Below the pieces are notes generated by a model. That model had not been told where the DNA came from. It made no database searches and worked only from the letters and a program-made list of their open reading frames with translations. Source: Candidatus Krumholzibacteriota bacterium (lineage in GTDB: Bacteria; Krumholzibacteriota; Krumholzibacteriia; Krumholzibacteriales; Krumholzibacteriaceae). From it: a stretch of 64,000 nucleotides of DNA. A program made the position numbers and the translations under genes. The stretch lies in assembly GCA_016932415.1 (NCBI GenBank), contig JAFGCX010000030.1, positions 1 to 64,000 of the forward strand. Reading direction: 5' to 3'. Below, piece after piece: positions 35,022 through 44,534 of this stretch (its first letter is position 1; every line of letters starts with the position of its first letter).

Positions 35022-36167
35022 TTGGAAGAGAATATCGAGGGCATCGATCCTCAGAAGGAACGCAAAAGCGGCGGCGACCCTCCAGCCGGGGGAGAAAAGC
35101 CTTCCGCCTCCGCGGACGAAAGCGCTACCGCGAAAAAGCCGGCGCCGAAACCTAAAAAGAAGGATGAATCGGGGCCGAGATTTCTCGTCAGTTCTTCGCC
35201 GCATATGCATGATGGCCGCACCGTAAGCTCCGTGATGAGGCTTGTGATATATGCGCTTCTCCCGGCGAGTCTTTTTTCGGTATATCTTTTCGGGATCGAC
35301 GCCGCGAGGGTGATCGTGATATCGATCGGTTCAGCGGTGATATTTGAACTTCTCGCTCAGAAGATGATGAAGAAAGCGGTGAGGATCGGAGATTTCAGCG
35401 CCGTCCTTACAGGACTGCTCCTCGCCCTTAACCTTCCCTCGGCCAGTCCGTGGTGGCTGATAGTTACTGGAAACTTTTTCGCGATCGTCATCGCGAAGCA
35501 GCTCTACGGAGGGCTTGGCTATAATCCGTTCAATCCGGCCCTGATCGGCAGGGTCGTCCTGCTTATATCCTTTCCCGTTCATATGACCGCTCGCTGGGTG
35601 ACAAGTTCTGCCTGGGGAGTCGATGGGGTGACGACGGCGACTCCTCTGGCGGCGGCCAAGGAAAGCCTCGCCACTCTGGGTCATATAGACGTAGCGTTCG
35701 GGAGAGAAGAGATAATCAACCTGCTTATAGGATTCCGTCCGGGGTGTCTCGGCGAAGTATCCGTAGTACTGCTCCTTGCCGGCGGGTTGTTCCTGATATT
35801 CAAAAAGGTGATAAGCTGGCATATACCGGTTTCGTACATCGGTTCGGTATGGCTTATGACCGGCATCTTCCACCTGGCCGATCCGACCCGTTTCGCCGAT
35901 CCGACATTCCACGTCATAAGCGGCGGTCTTTTTCTCGGAGCGATATTCATGGCCACGGATTACGTGACCAGTCCGGTGACGAAGAAAGGGATGCTTATAT
36001 TCGGCGCGGGATGCGGAGTAATAACAGTGATAATAAGGCTCTTCGGCGGATATCCGGAGGGTGTCAGTTTCGCGATATTATTAATGAATGCCGCGACGCC
36101 TCTTATTGACAGGTGGACGAAGCCGAAGGTCTTCGGCGCCGTCAAACCTGAAAAGGCGGCTGCCTGA
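35022..36167 (+). CDS. rnfD: Rnf complex subunit D
   Basis: 381 residues, starting at TTG 35022 with GGAGGT six bases before it; no ATG fits. Unusually, about 55 charged residues (Lys, Pro, Ser-rich) precede the family start FLVSSSPHMHDGRTV. Ten or so membrane spans follow. DGVTTATPLAAAKE near 200 corresponds to the covalent FMN attachment motif Dxx(S/T)GAT, with Thr in place of Gly. GYNPFNPALIGRV is also a family signature. FMN here is attached by ApbE, whose gene is nearby. Confidence 0.94.
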   Translation: MEENIEGIDPQKERKSGGDPPAGGEKPSASADESATAKKPAPKPKKKDESGPRFLVSSSPHMHDGRTVSSVMRLVIYALLPASLFSVYLFGIDAARVIVISIGSAVIFELLAQKMMKKAVRIGDFSAVLTGLLLALNLPSASPWWLIVTGNFFAIVIAKQLYGGLGYNPFNPALIGRVVLLISFPVHMTARWVTSSAWGVDGVTTATPLAAAKESLATLGHIDVAFGREEIINLLIGFRPGCLGEVSVVLLLAGGLFLIFKKVISWHIPVSYIGSVWLMTGIFHLADPTRFADPTFHVISGGLFLGAIFMATDYVTSPVTKKGMLIFGAGCGVITVIIRLFGGYPEGVSFAILLMNAATPLIDRWTKPKVFGAVKPEKAAA

Positions 36168-36196
36168 AAGCGTTCGATAATGGAGGTACCTGTTCG

Positions 36197-36832
36197 ATGA
36201 AAGAGATCTTCAGACTCTGTATGGTGCTTACTCTCATTGCGGCAGTCTCCGCGGGCGTGCTGGCGTTTGTAAGTGAAAAGACTGCCGAACCGATAGCCAA
36301 AGCCGCGCTTGAAGAGAAGATGAGCGCGGTGCGCGCGATACTTCCTCCCTTTGACAACGAGCCGGACAAGGATATCGTAAAGATAGCGAAGGAGGACGGA
36401 AGTATCGTCGAGATATATCGGGGCCGCAAGGAAGGGGCGATCGTCGGCGTCGCTTTCGAAGTCGTGTCTCCCGATGGATATTCCGGAGATATCAACTTCA
36501 TGGTCGGAGTGAATATCGACGGCGTCGTCCAGGGGATAGAGATATTGAAGCATCTCGAGACTCCAGGTCTCGGGGCAAAGATAACAGATGCCGATTTCAA
36601 GGTGAAATACAGTGGGAAAAGCCTGACCGATCCGGAGAACTGGGCAGTGACGAAGGACGGTGGCACATTCGTGCCTATCACCGGAGCGACGATCTCATCG
36701 CGGGCAATAACGAAAGCCACCCACGGCGGCCTGGAATTTTTCGCGAAAAACAGGGAGGGGATCCTCTCTGATGGAGATGCCGGACAAAAAACTGAAAATA
36801 ATACTGAAGAAAACAAGGGAGGCGATCAGTAG
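36197..36832 (+). CDS. rnfG: Rnf complex subunit G, covalent flavoprotein
   Basis: 211 residues. One N-terminal span (about 5-25), then an FMN-binding domain (about 90-190) with VGVNIDGVVQGIEILKHLETPGLG-type sequence and PITGATISSRAIT near 170; the last Thr of TGAT is the expected FMN attachment site, although the Asp usually found three residues before the motif is Pro here. GGAGGT lies upstream. Ends two bases before rnfE. Confidence 0.93.
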   Translation: MKEIFRLCMVLTLIAAVSAGVLAFVSEKTAEPIAKAALEEKMSAVRAILPPFDNEPDKDIVKIAKEDGSIVEIYRGRKEGAIVGVAFEVVSPDGYSGDINFMVGVNIDGVVQGIEILKHLETPGLGAKITDADFKVKYSGKSLTDPENWAVTKDGGTFVPITGATISSRAITKATHGGLEFFAKNREGILSDGDAGQKTENNTEENKGGDQ

Positions 36833-36834
36833 AG

Positions 36835-37533
36835 ATGAGAGCCTGGAACGAGTTCATAAAAGGTTTCTGGAGTGAAAATCCTGTCTTCAGGCTGGTCCTG
36901 GGGCTCTGTCCGACCCTTGCCGTGACTACGTCGGCGATCAACGGTATAGGTATGGGGCTGGCGACTACTTTCGTGCTCGTCTGTTCTAACGTCGTCATAT
37001 CGGTCCTTCGCTCGGTAATTCCGAAGAAGGTCCGGATACCGGCCTTCATCGTGACGATCGCGACATTCGTGACGATAGTCGATCTGGTGATGAACGGCTA
37101 TTTTCACGCTCTTCACAAGAGCCTGGGACTCTTCATCCCCCTGATCGTCGTAAACTGCATAATTCTCGGCAGGGCCGAGGCGTTCGCTTCGAAGAACCCG
37201 ATCGGGATATCGCTGATCGACGGGTTGGGAATGGGATTCGGTTTTACCCTCTCCCTGGTCGTTCTCGGCTCGGTGCGGGAGCTTATAGGTAACGGCTCTG
37301 TCTTCGGCGTCAGTGTATTCGGCGCTGGTTACGTCCCCCTTCTTCTTATGATCCTTCCGCCGGGCGCTTTTATTGTTTTGGGAATACTGCTTGGCCTGAT
37401 GAATAAGGCGGAGATATCCCTTGCCCAAAAGCAGGGACGGACTCCGGCGATAAGGAAAAAACATGATTGCGCTACCTGCGTCCTTCATCAGAAATGGTTC
37501 GATTTCGGACCGGACAGCGATGAGACGCAGTGA
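36835..37533 (+). CDS. rnfE: Rnf complex subunit E
   Basis: 232 residues, six spans, paralogue of RnfA. It contains VLGLCPTLAVTTSAINGIGMG near 25 and VVNCIILGRAEAFAS near 105, the two Cys that pair with those of RnfA. The C-terminal tail is longer than usual and soluble, with a CATC motif near residue 218. Last gene of the rnf operon, convergent with apbE. Confidence 0.94.
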   Translation: MRAWNEFIKGFWSENPVFRLVLGLCPTLAVTTSAINGIGMGLATTFVLVCSNVVISVLRSVIPKKVRIPAFIVTIATFVTIVDLVMNGYFHALHKSLGLFIPLIVVNCIILGRAEAFASKNPIGISLIDGLGMGFGFTLSLVVLGSVRELIGNGSVFGVSVFGAGYVPLLLMILPPGAFIVLGILLGLMNKAEISLAQKQGRTPAIRKKHDCATCVLHQKWFDFGPDSDETQ

Positions 37534-37578
37534 AGTAAGGCGGCGGCCTTTTAAGAGATATAGCCGATCGTGAGCGGA

Positions 37579-38607
37579 TCAGTCGAGAAGAAGGGACTTT
37601 CCAAAATTTCCCGTGAATTCGAAGGTGTCATCGACGAGAGCGTATACCACTTTTACGCCCGGTATCTTTGCCGCGGCCGCCGCGCCCGCTTCGGGGCCGA
37701 GGACGAACATCCCCGTTGAAAGAGCGTCCGCTGCGAGGGCGCTTGGAGCGACGACTGTGACGGCAAGTATATGATCTATGGTTCGGCCCGTCGATGGATC
37801 TATTATATGTCCGTACTTCTGTCCGTCGATCATGATGAAGTTCTCGTAATTGCCTGATGTGGCGACACCCTCGTCGCGCAGAAGAAGTTTTCCCACGATC
37901 CCCTCTTCTCCGTGCGGTTCACGGATTCCTATGGACCAGTAATCGCGCCCCTTTGGAGAGCCTATCGCGAACATATTGCCGCTCAGATTCACAAGCGCGC
38001 TTGTCACTCCATGCTCCTTGAGGATGGAAGCGCATCGGTCGACGCCGTACCCCTTGCCTATGCCGGCAAGATCGATCTGCATCCCAGGGGGAAGGGTAAC
38101 GGTCATCTCGTCCCTGTCGAGGATCACGCGGTGATAACCGACGATCGCGAGCGTGGAGTCGATCTCCTCGCTGGACGGGAGTCTTGGTTCGCCACCCTGG
38201 AATCCCCAGAGTTTCACCAGGGGCCTTGCGGTGATATCGAAAGCTCCACTGGTCAACCGGGAATATTCGAAGGCAGCCTCAATTATCTCGAAAAGTTCGT
38301 CCGATACCCTGACCGGACCATCCTTTGACCTCCCGTTCAACATCGAGATCTCGCTCTCGGAGATCCAGTTGCTCATCACGCTCTCGATACGGTGAAGTTC
38401 GTGAAGCGCTTCTCCGGCCGCTTCCGAGGCTTCCTTTTCGCCGAGGCCATAGATAGTGATGACAGCCTTTGTGCCCATCACGAAGGTCTCTTTCGAATAA
38501 GGGGACTGATCGGAGCATGAGGAAAGGAAAAGAAGCGAGGCGGAGGCATAGATGATAACGGCTGCCCGCTGTATTCTCTTCATACCTGATATTGCGTTAT
38601 TATCCAT
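37579..38607 (-). CDS. apbE: FAD:protein FMN transferase ApbE
   Basis: 342 residues (ATG at 38607 overlapping the pgi stop; ATG 38583 is an alternative nearer to the signal). A lipoprotein signal ends LLFLSSC. The ApbE fold has FVMGTKAVITIYG near 42, then IDLAGIGKGYGVD near 178 and YGHIIDPSTGRTI near 262, with the Mg/FAD-binding Asp and Thr. It attaches FMN from FAD to Thr of RnfD and RnfG on the periplasmic side. The position facing rnfE fits that job. Confidence 0.93.
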   Translation of the reverse strand: MDNNAISGMKRIQRAAVIIYASASLLFLSSCSDQSPYSKETFVMGTKAVITIYGLGEKEASEAAGEALHELHRIESVMSNWISESEISMLNGRSKDGPVRVSDELFEIIEAAFEYSRLTSGAFDITARPLVKLWGFQGGEPRLPSSEEIDSTLAIVGYHRVILDRDEMTVTLPPGMQIDLAGIGKGYGVDRCASILKEHGVTSALVNLSGNMFAIGSPKGRDYWSIGIREPHGEEGIVGKLLLRDEGVATSGNYENFIMIDGQKYGHIIDPSTGRTIDHILAVTVVAPSALAADALSTGMFVLGPEAGAAAAAKIPGVKVVYALVDDTFEFTGNFGKSLLLD

Positions 38608-39877
38608 TCGCCCCCGGTTTTCCGAGAAGTTTGAACATCCTTGATTTATATTCCTCGACCCCCGGCTGATCGAAAGGGTTGACGTCGATAAGCCTTCCAG
38701 TGATGGCTACGACGAGTTCGAAAAAGACGAAGAGGTTGCCGATCGCGTCGGGAGTTATCGACGGGATCTGAAGAGTAAGTACGGGAAGGCCTCCGGAGAT
38801 ATGGGCGGCTCTTGTCCCTTCGAACGCTTTCCTGTTTATCTCGCCGAGGGAACGACCGGAGAGATAGTTGAGATTGTCGAGATCGGACTGTTCTTCCGGA
38901 ACGGTGAGGTCTCTTAACGGGTGCGCCGCGACGAGGAATGTCTCGAGGATGTCGCGGGCTCCTTCCTGCAGCAGCTGCCCGAGGGAATGAAGGTCGGTAG
39001 TCATCACGGTCGAGGCGGGAAAGAGGCCCTTGCCGTTCTTCCCTTCCGATTCTCCCGCCAGCTGTTTCCACCACTCGCAGAAAACGGCCAGTTCGGGGTG
39101 GAATGTCGACAGCACCTCTATCGCTGTTCCTTTGTCATGAAGCAGATATCTAATCAGGGCGTACCTGACGGCTATATTCGATTTGTCCAGGGCGGTATAT
39201 CTTTCCAGTCCCGAAGCAGCGCCAGCTATCATTCCGGCAACGGGGATACCGGCGGCTGCGCAGGGGAGAAGCCCGACCGGAGATAGGATACTGAACCTTC
39301 CCCCGACATTTCCCGGGATGTCGAATATCCTCCATCCGTTCTCTACGGCCATCTGGCGAAGCGCCCCGCGGCTCGGATCTGTGATCGCGATGATCCTGCC
39401 GTCGATGCCGTCCCGGCCGAATTTCTCAATCAGTTTTCTTTTCAGCAGCCTGAAGGCTATGGCCGGTTCGGTCGTCGTTCCCGATTTGGAGATGACGCAT
39501 ATCGAGAATCGTTTTCCATCGAGGTGCGAAAGAAGACGGTCGTGATAACCCGGAGAAAGGTTGTTACCAGCGAAATAGACGGGGAAAGCGGCTTCGGTCG
39601 GAAGAGCCTCGATCGCCGCCCTGGCGCCGAGATAAGATCCTCCGATCCCCACGACGACCAGGCAGTCGTTCTCGTCCTGTATCCGTTTGCCGGTTTCGGT
39701 GATACTGGCCAGATCGCGTTCAGGAGTGGCGGGAAGATCGAGCCACCCGAGCATCTCTCTGCCGGCGCCCTCTCTTTTCAGCAGGGAGTCGAGCGCTTCG
39801 ATGGCCGACGGCATACGCGCGTCGAAATCGGCCTTGTCTATGTAGGAAAAGAGGTTTTCAGCATCGAGAGTTATCAC
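38600..39877 (-). CDS. pgi: glucose-6-phosphate isomerase
   Basis: 425 residues, the shorter type seen in many Gram-positive and FCB-type bacteria. It interconverts glucose 6-phosphate and fructose 6-phosphate. VVGIGGSYLGARAAIEAL near 75, VISKSGTTTEPAIAFRLLK near 125 and the C-terminal FDQPGVEEYKSRMFKLL with the catalytic Lys are all present; ALLRYLLHDKG-type and ELAVFCEWWKQL segments lie between. The start is GTG with AAAGGAG upstream. Its last eight bases overlap apbE. Confidence 0.96.
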   Translation of the reverse strand: MITLDAENLFSYIDKADFDARMPSAIEALDSLLKREGAGREMLGWLDLPATPERDLASITETGKRIQDENDCLVVVGIGGSYLGARAAIEALPTEAAFPVYFAGNNLSPGYHDRLLSHLDGKRFSICVISKSGTTTEPAIAFRLLKRKLIEKFGRDGIDGRIIAITDPSRGALRQMAVENGWRIFDIPGNVGGRFSILSPVGLLPCAAAGIPVAGMIAGAASGLERYTALDKSNIAVRYALIRYLLHDKGTAIEVLSTFHPELAVFCEWWKQLAGESEGKNGKGLFPASTVMTTDLHSLGQLLQEGARDILETFLVAAHPLRDLTVPEEQSDLDNLNYLSGRSLGEINRKAFEGTRAAHISGGLPVLTLQIPSITPDAIGNLFVFFELVVAITGRLIDVNPFDQPGVEEYKSRMFKLLGKPGANG

Positions 39878-39897
39878 TTCTTGCTCCTTTACGCGCG

Positions 39898-41565
39898 TCA
39901 GGAAATTGCCTTTTCAGTAAGACGCATCGTTTCTTCCGTATGCCTGACGACTTCTTCGCGCAGGCTGACAGCTTTGTCCATCGTCTCTTTCTTGAATTTT
40001 TCGTCTATTATCCCTGGAAGGTTTATCATTACGTTGAGATAGGCGCCTTCGGCCGCCGTTCTTGCCGTAAGGGCGGCGACGCCGGCGTCGCTGACGGAGT
40101 TCCTGTTTCCTTTCTCCGCCACTATCCTGGCTAGTTCCGCCGCTTTCATCGAGCGCTCAAGCACTCCGAGAGGGATAAGAGTCGCTTCCTTCGTCATCTC
40201 TTCTATCGCGGCGTCGCGGGCGGCTTTTTCCTCGTCCGTCTTTTTCTTCATCCTCATCGCTTCCATCACTCTGTTGAAAGCGTCAGTGTCGCGGTCGACA
40301 TCGGCGAGGAACTGGTCCTTGAGCTGCTGTGCCTGGAGGCTCACTTCCTCCATCTCCCCGAACGCCTCCTCGTACCCTTTCTTCCCATGGGTCAGAGCTC
40401 CGACCATCGCCGAAAGGGCCCCGCTGAGCGCTCCGCAGAGGGCGGCGACGCTTCCACCGCCGGGAGCGGGGGCATCGGTGGAGAGGATGTCGCAGAACCT
40501 GACCGCTGACATCGCTACAAGGCTGTCTTTCCTTTTGAACTGGTACTCGATGATCTTTTTGTCCGCTTCGAACGGGTAGAGATCGCTGAGTCCCATCGAG
40601 AGGTTCGCTATATGGATCAGTTCCGATTCAGGCACGCCGGTGAGTCTGCCCATCTTTTTCAGATAATATCTTCCCGCTTCCACCATCGCGGCGAGGGGGA
40701 TCAATCCGACCAGTTCGCTTCCCGTGACCCTCGCTCCGTGTTCAGCGGCTATCCTCGAGCATTCGTCAAAGACGAGATGGGGAGGGGTGACTTTGTAGTT
40801 GGTCAGGTTGATCGATACCTGGGCCCTTCCGAAATCATCCATGTACCATCCGACAGCCTTGCATTCCCTGAAAAGGCCCTTTTCGCGAAGAGCATTTCCC
40901 TTTTCGTCACGGGCTATCTTGTTACCTTCGTCTCTTTTCAGGCGGCCTTTCTCCCTGATTGCGAAAGCGATCTCTTTCGCCACGGCGGTGTCGCGGGTAT
41001 TGAGGTTGACATTGTAGGCGATCAGGAACTCCCTGGCGCTTACCGCTGTCGCTCCCGCGCCGGGCAGGAACTCGGCCGGACCGCAATCAGGTTTCCACTC
41101 GGGATCTTTCAGTTTCTTGCTCAGTCCTTCGTACTCGCCCGCGCGCACGTCGGCGAGATTACGCCGCTCAGGCCTCGACGCGGCGTACTCATAGAAATAG
41201 ACGGGGATACCAAGCTGGTCGCCGACTCGTTTGCCGAGGCGGCGGGCCAGTTCGACGCAGTCGTCCATGGTGACTCCCGTGACGGGGACGAAGGGGCACA
41301 CGTCTGTCGCGCCCATGCGGGCGTGCGCGCCGGAGTGGGTCGACATGTCGATCACCTCGGCGGCTTTTTTTATCGTCCTGAAAGCCGCTTCCACGACCTC
41401 GTCAGGGGGGCCTATCATCGTTACTACAGTCCTGTTGGTGTCTTTTCCCGGATCGACATCGAGCAGGAGTACTCCATCGACGCCCCTGATCTCGTTTGTA
41501 ATGAGGTCGATCTTGGCCATATCACGGCCTTCACTGAAGTTGGGTACGCATTCGACCAGTCTCAT
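39898..41565 (-). CDS. ftcD: fused glutamate formimidoyltransferase and formimidoyltetrahydrofolate cyclodeaminase
   Basis: About 555 residues from ATG 41565 (AAGGAGT ten bases upstream, family start RLVECVPNFSEGRD). Residues 1-300 are the transferase, with HSGAHARMGATDVCPFVPV near 80 carrying the catalytic His; residues 345-545 are the cyclodeaminase, with STDAPAPGGGSVAALCGAL. Together they move the formimino group of the histidine breakdown product to tetrahydrofolate and release ammonia. The fusion is the form found in animals and in part of the bacteria. It works with HutH. Confidence 0.95.
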   Translation of the reverse strand: MRLVECVPNFSEGRDMAKIDLITNEIRGVDGVLLLDVDPGKDTNRTVVTMIGPPDEVVEAAFRTIKKAAEVIDMSTHSGAHARMGATDVCPFVPVTGVTMDDCVELARRLGKRVGDQLGIPVYFYEYAASRPERRNLADVRAGEYEGLSKKLKDPEWKPDCGPAEFLPGAGATAVSAREFLIAYNVNLNTRDTAVAKEIAFAIREKGRLKRDEGNKIARDEKGNALREKGLFRECKAVGWYMDDFGRAQVSINLTNYKVTPPHLVFDECSRIAAEHGARVTGSELVGLIPLAAMVEAGRYYLKKMGRLTGVPESELIHIANLSMGLSDLYPFEADKKIIEYQFKRKDSLVAMSAVRFCDILSTDAPAPGGGSVAALCGALSGALSAMVGALTHGKKGYEEAFGEMEEVSLQAQQLKDQFLADVDRDTDAFNRVMEAMRMKKKTDEEKAARDAAIEEMTKEATLIPLGVLERSMKAAELARIVAEKGNRNSVSDAGVAALTARTAAEGAYLNVMINLPGIIDEKFKKETMDKAVSLREEVVRHTEETMRLTEKAIS

Positions 41566-41671
41566 TTTAATTATCACTCCTTGTCTTGTGACCGGATATC
41601 TGGCAATATGTGGGAAGGATAATTGCATAGCGCTGACAGGTCAAGAGGGTTTGAACACGGAAGAGTCTAAT

Positions 41672-42451
41672 ATGAGATTTTATCTCAGCGTACCGCTGGA
41701 TAAGCTGGAGGAAAAAATCGATTTCGTCAGAAAGGAAGGGTTCCTTCCCGAAGTAAGGATGACGAATGTCGATCATATGATGAGTATATCGTCCGAGACG
41801 CTTTCGCGGATCAGGAAGACGCTCTCATCCTTTTCATTCACGCCTCTTACACATGGACCTTTTTTCGGGGTCGATGTGGCTGGAATAGACAGGAATATCT
41901 CGGAATATTCCGTCCGGTGCCTGATCCACGGGCTTGAGATCACAGCCGCTATCGGCGGGGGAATAATGGTTATGCATACCGGATACCTTCCCCAGTTCTC
42001 AACCGGGGGCAGAAGGCATTGGTTCAGGAACTGGTCGGAGAGGATGCCTGAAGTCCTGGAGAAAGCGGAAGAACTCGGCGTGATGATCGCCCTGGAGAAC
42101 ACGTGGGACGACAGGCCGGAGATCCTCGAACATCTGGCCGGACTGCTTCCGGGCGACAATGTGAGATTCTGCCTCGATACGGGACATGTCAACACGTTCT
42201 CTCATCTTCCGCTGAAGAAATGGTGGGACGCCATCGGAGACAGGGTAGTAGTGATCCATCTGCATGATAATGACGGCTCATCAGACGATCATCTCCTTCC
42301 AGGCAACGGCACATTTGATTTTTCCGAACTGGCCGGGTATCTTAAGACTCTGGATGACATCCCTCTTCTGGACCTCGAGGTAGATCTGGCTGACGCGGCT
42401 AAAGCTAAAGAATATCTTGCCGGGATCTTTTCCCGGATTTGGCGGAGGTGA
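41672..42451 (+). CDS. sugar phosphate isomerase/epimerase-like TIM-barrel protein
   Basis: 259 residues from ATG 41672 (GGAAGAG upstream). It has the xylose-isomerase-like AP endonuclease-2 fold: FTPLTHGPFFGVDV (metal His), GGIMVMHTGYLP, IALENTWDD (metal Glu), FCLDTGHVNTFS, VVIHLHDNDGSSDDHLLPG and LLDLEVDL. The metal ligands are intact, so it is probably an active isomerase or epimerase; substrate unknown. It overlaps the start of rmuC. Confidence 0.85.
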   Translation: MRFYLSVPLDKLEEKIDFVRKEGFLPEVRMTNVDHMMSISSETLSRIRKTLSSFSFTPLTHGPFFGVDVAGIDRNISEYSVRCLIHGLEITAAIGGGIMVMHTGYLPQFSTGGRRHWFRNWSERMPEVLEKAEELGVMIALENTWDDRPEILEHLAGLLPGDNVRFCLDTGHVNTFSHLPLKKWWDAIGDRVVVIHLHDNDGSSDDHLLPGNGTFDFSELAGYLKTLDDIPLLDLEVDLADAAKAKEYLAGIFSRIWRR

Positions 42452-42453
42452 CT

Positions 42454-43755
42454 GTGATTGATATACCGGGCTGGGTGACCGCCCTTCTTCTGGCGGTAAA
42501 TATCGTTCTTCTTCTGGTGATCCTGCGGAAAAACTCAGGTGCGGGTGCCGGGAGCCAGCAGGGAGAGATACGGGAAGAGTTCCGCCGGTCGAGGGACGAA
42601 TCGGCGACGATGTCGAAAAATCTCAGGGAAGAGATCGGCAGGATACAGAAAGATACGACAGAAACTCTTGTGAAGACCCTTGACGGGATAGGCAGGAGCC
42701 AGACCGGCCAGCTCGAGATCGTCTCTAAGCGGATCTCGGAACTCACCGAATCAAACGAGAATACCATCGCCCGCCTTCGTTCGACAGTAGACGAGAAGCT
42801 GAGGGAGATGCAGGATAGCAACGAGAAGAGACTCGACAGGATGCGCGAGACTGTCGACGAGAAGCTCCAGTCCACTCTTGAGAAAAGACTGGGGGAATCG
42901 TTCAACCTGGTAAGCGAACGGCTCGAGGCTGTTCAGCGCGGGCTTGGCGAGATGCAGAACCTGGCGACCGGGGTAGGAGACCTTCAGAAAAGCCTTACGA
43001 ACGTCAAGACAAGAGGTGTCTGGGGAGAGGTTCAGCTCGGAGCGATTCTCGAACAGATCCTCACTACCGATCAGTACGAGAAGAATGTTAAGACGAAAGC
43101 GGACTCGGCGGAACTGGTCGAGTTCGCTATAAAACTTCCTGGTCCGGACGATCGACCGCAGGAGTACGTCTATCTTCCGATAGATTCGAAGTTCCCGCAG
43201 GAGGATTATATAAGGCTGGTCGACGCTTCCGAAAAGGGAAATGCTGACGAAGTGCAAAAAGCCGTAGTATCTCTCATGCGGGTCGTGCACAGCTTTGCCA
43301 GAGATATCCGGGACAAGTATCTCGACCCGCCCCGCACGACCGATTTCGCCATCATGTTTCTTCCGACCGAAGGGCTGTACGCCGAAGTCCTGAGGCAGGC
43401 TGGCGAGGTGGAGAAGCTTCAGAACGAATACAGGATCGTAGTAGCCGGGCCGACGACACTGACCGCGATCCTGAGCAGTCTCAGGATGGGATTCAGGACG
43501 CTGGCGATAGAAAAACGCTCCAGCGAGGTCTGGAAGATCCTCAGCGCCGTAAAGACGGAGTTCGGAAGGTTCGGCGAAGTGCTCGCCAGGGTCAAACGCC
43601 AGCTCAGCGCCGCTTCGAACACGATCGAGCAGACAGACGTGAGGACGAGGCAGATGAACAGGAAACTCAGGCAGGTCGAGGAACTGCCAGCAGGAGAGGC
43701 TTCAGATATTCTTGAACTCGAACCTGGCGATATCGAAGACGATCCGGAAGTATAG
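42454..43755 (+). CDS. rmuC: RmuC-family protein
   Basis: About 433 residues; GTG 42454 preceded by GGAGGTG is preferred, with GTG 42448 and TTG 42439 also in frame. One N-terminal membrane span (about 8-24), a long coiled coil (about 40-185), then the RmuC domain (about 190-390) with TRGVWGEVQLGAILEQIL, PIDSKFPQEDYIRLVDA and FAIMFLPTEGLYAEVL. RmuC limits DNA inversions and is thought to act on recombination intermediates. Overlaps the previous gene by a few bases. Confidence 0.9.
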   Translation: MIDIPGWVTALLLAVNIVLLLVILRKNSGAGAGSQQGEIREEFRRSRDESATMSKNLREEIGRIQKDTTETLVKTLDGIGRSQTGQLEIVSKRISELTESNENTIARLRSTVDEKLREMQDSNEKRLDRMRETVDEKLQSTLEKRLGESFNLVSERLEAVQRGLGEMQNLATGVGDLQKSLTNVKTRGVWGEVQLGAILEQILTTDQYEKNVKTKADSAELVEFAIKLPGPDDRPQEYVYLPIDSKFPQEDYIRLVDASEKGNADEVQKAVVSLMRVVHSFARDIRDKYLDPPRTTDFAIMFLPTEGLYAEVLRQAGEVEKLQNEYRIVVAGPTTLTAILSSLRMGFRTLAIEKRSSEVWKILSAVKTEFGRFGEVLARVKRQLSAASNTIEQTDVRTRQMNRKLRQVEELPAGEASDILELEPGDIEDDPEV

Positions 43756-43824
43756 GGGTGCTTGTCTTTTATTGAGTTTTGTGACGAGGAGGATGGAACA
43801 AAATCATATCAATAGGGGGATGAT

Positions 43825-44502
43825 ATGAAGGTATCTGATTATTTTGCCGCCCGATCTGTCAGGGCGACGGGGGTCGTGACTTTCTTTCTTTTCGCGGCGG
43901 GGTGCGCCGCTCCATTTTCAGATTTTCAGAGCGCTAGGACTGTGGGCCGCGGCAAGGCGGAGATAACGGGGCATTACTGCGCCGCCTCTGTATCGGGAGA
44001 AAAGCTCCAGGACCAGCTGGGAGTCCAGGCCGGTATGGGGATATCGGACAGGGCTGATCTGCGGGTGAGGTACGAGAATATAAATCCCGTCGGCAGTAGT
44101 ATCGATCCGATCGGGGCCTTTGGATTCGGTCCGAAATGGGCTCTCGATCCCGATCATGTCGCCTTCTATCTGCCGGTCGGATTCGCTTTTGGCGAGCACG
44201 TGGAATCATCAAAAACATGGGAGGTCCACCCGACCCTTCTTACGACGCAGAAACTCGGCAGCAGCGTCGAGATAAACATCTCTTTGAAACTTCTGCTAGG
44301 CCTTGACGACCAGGCTCCCGATCACAGGGTAGCGGCAAATGTCGGGCTCGGCATAGGTCCGGACAGGACCTGGCTTCTTTTAAGACCGGAGGCCGGAATA
44401 ATGTTTAGCACAGGAGGAGGAGACCCTTTCTATCATTTCGGAATAGGGATATCATTTTCGGGAACGGACAAGAGACGTTCGGAAATGATCAGGGAAGAAT
44501 GA
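43825..44502 (+). CDS. outer-membrane-type lipoprotein, unknown
   Basis: 225 residues. The signal ends FAAGC (lipobox), giving a mature lipoprotein of about 200 residues with alternating beta-strand pattern (RADLRVRYENINPVG, GFGPKWALDP, SVEINISLKLLLGL, FYHFGIGISFS), probably a small barrel or sandwich. I recognise no family. GGGGG lies upstream. It is the first gene of a short run with the SelW-like gene (32 bases on) and trmO. Confidence 0.75.
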   Translation: MKVSDYFAARSVRATGVVTFFLFAAGCAAPFSDFQSARTVGRGKAEITGHYCAASVSGEKLQDQLGVQAGMGISDRADLRVRYENINPVGSSIDPIGAFGFGPKWALDPDHVAFYLPVGFAFGEHVESSKTWEVHPTLLTTQKLGSSVEINISLKLLLGLDDQAPDHRVAANVGLGIGPDRTWLLLRPEAGIMFSTGGGDPFYHFGIGISFSGTDKRRSEMIREE

Positions 44503-44534
44503 TCATCAGGCGATGCCCTGGGTGAGGAGAAAAA

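Noticed and set aside
40612-41622. Forward frame of 336 codons opposite ftcD
   Set aside because: Shadow of a well-supported enzyme gene.
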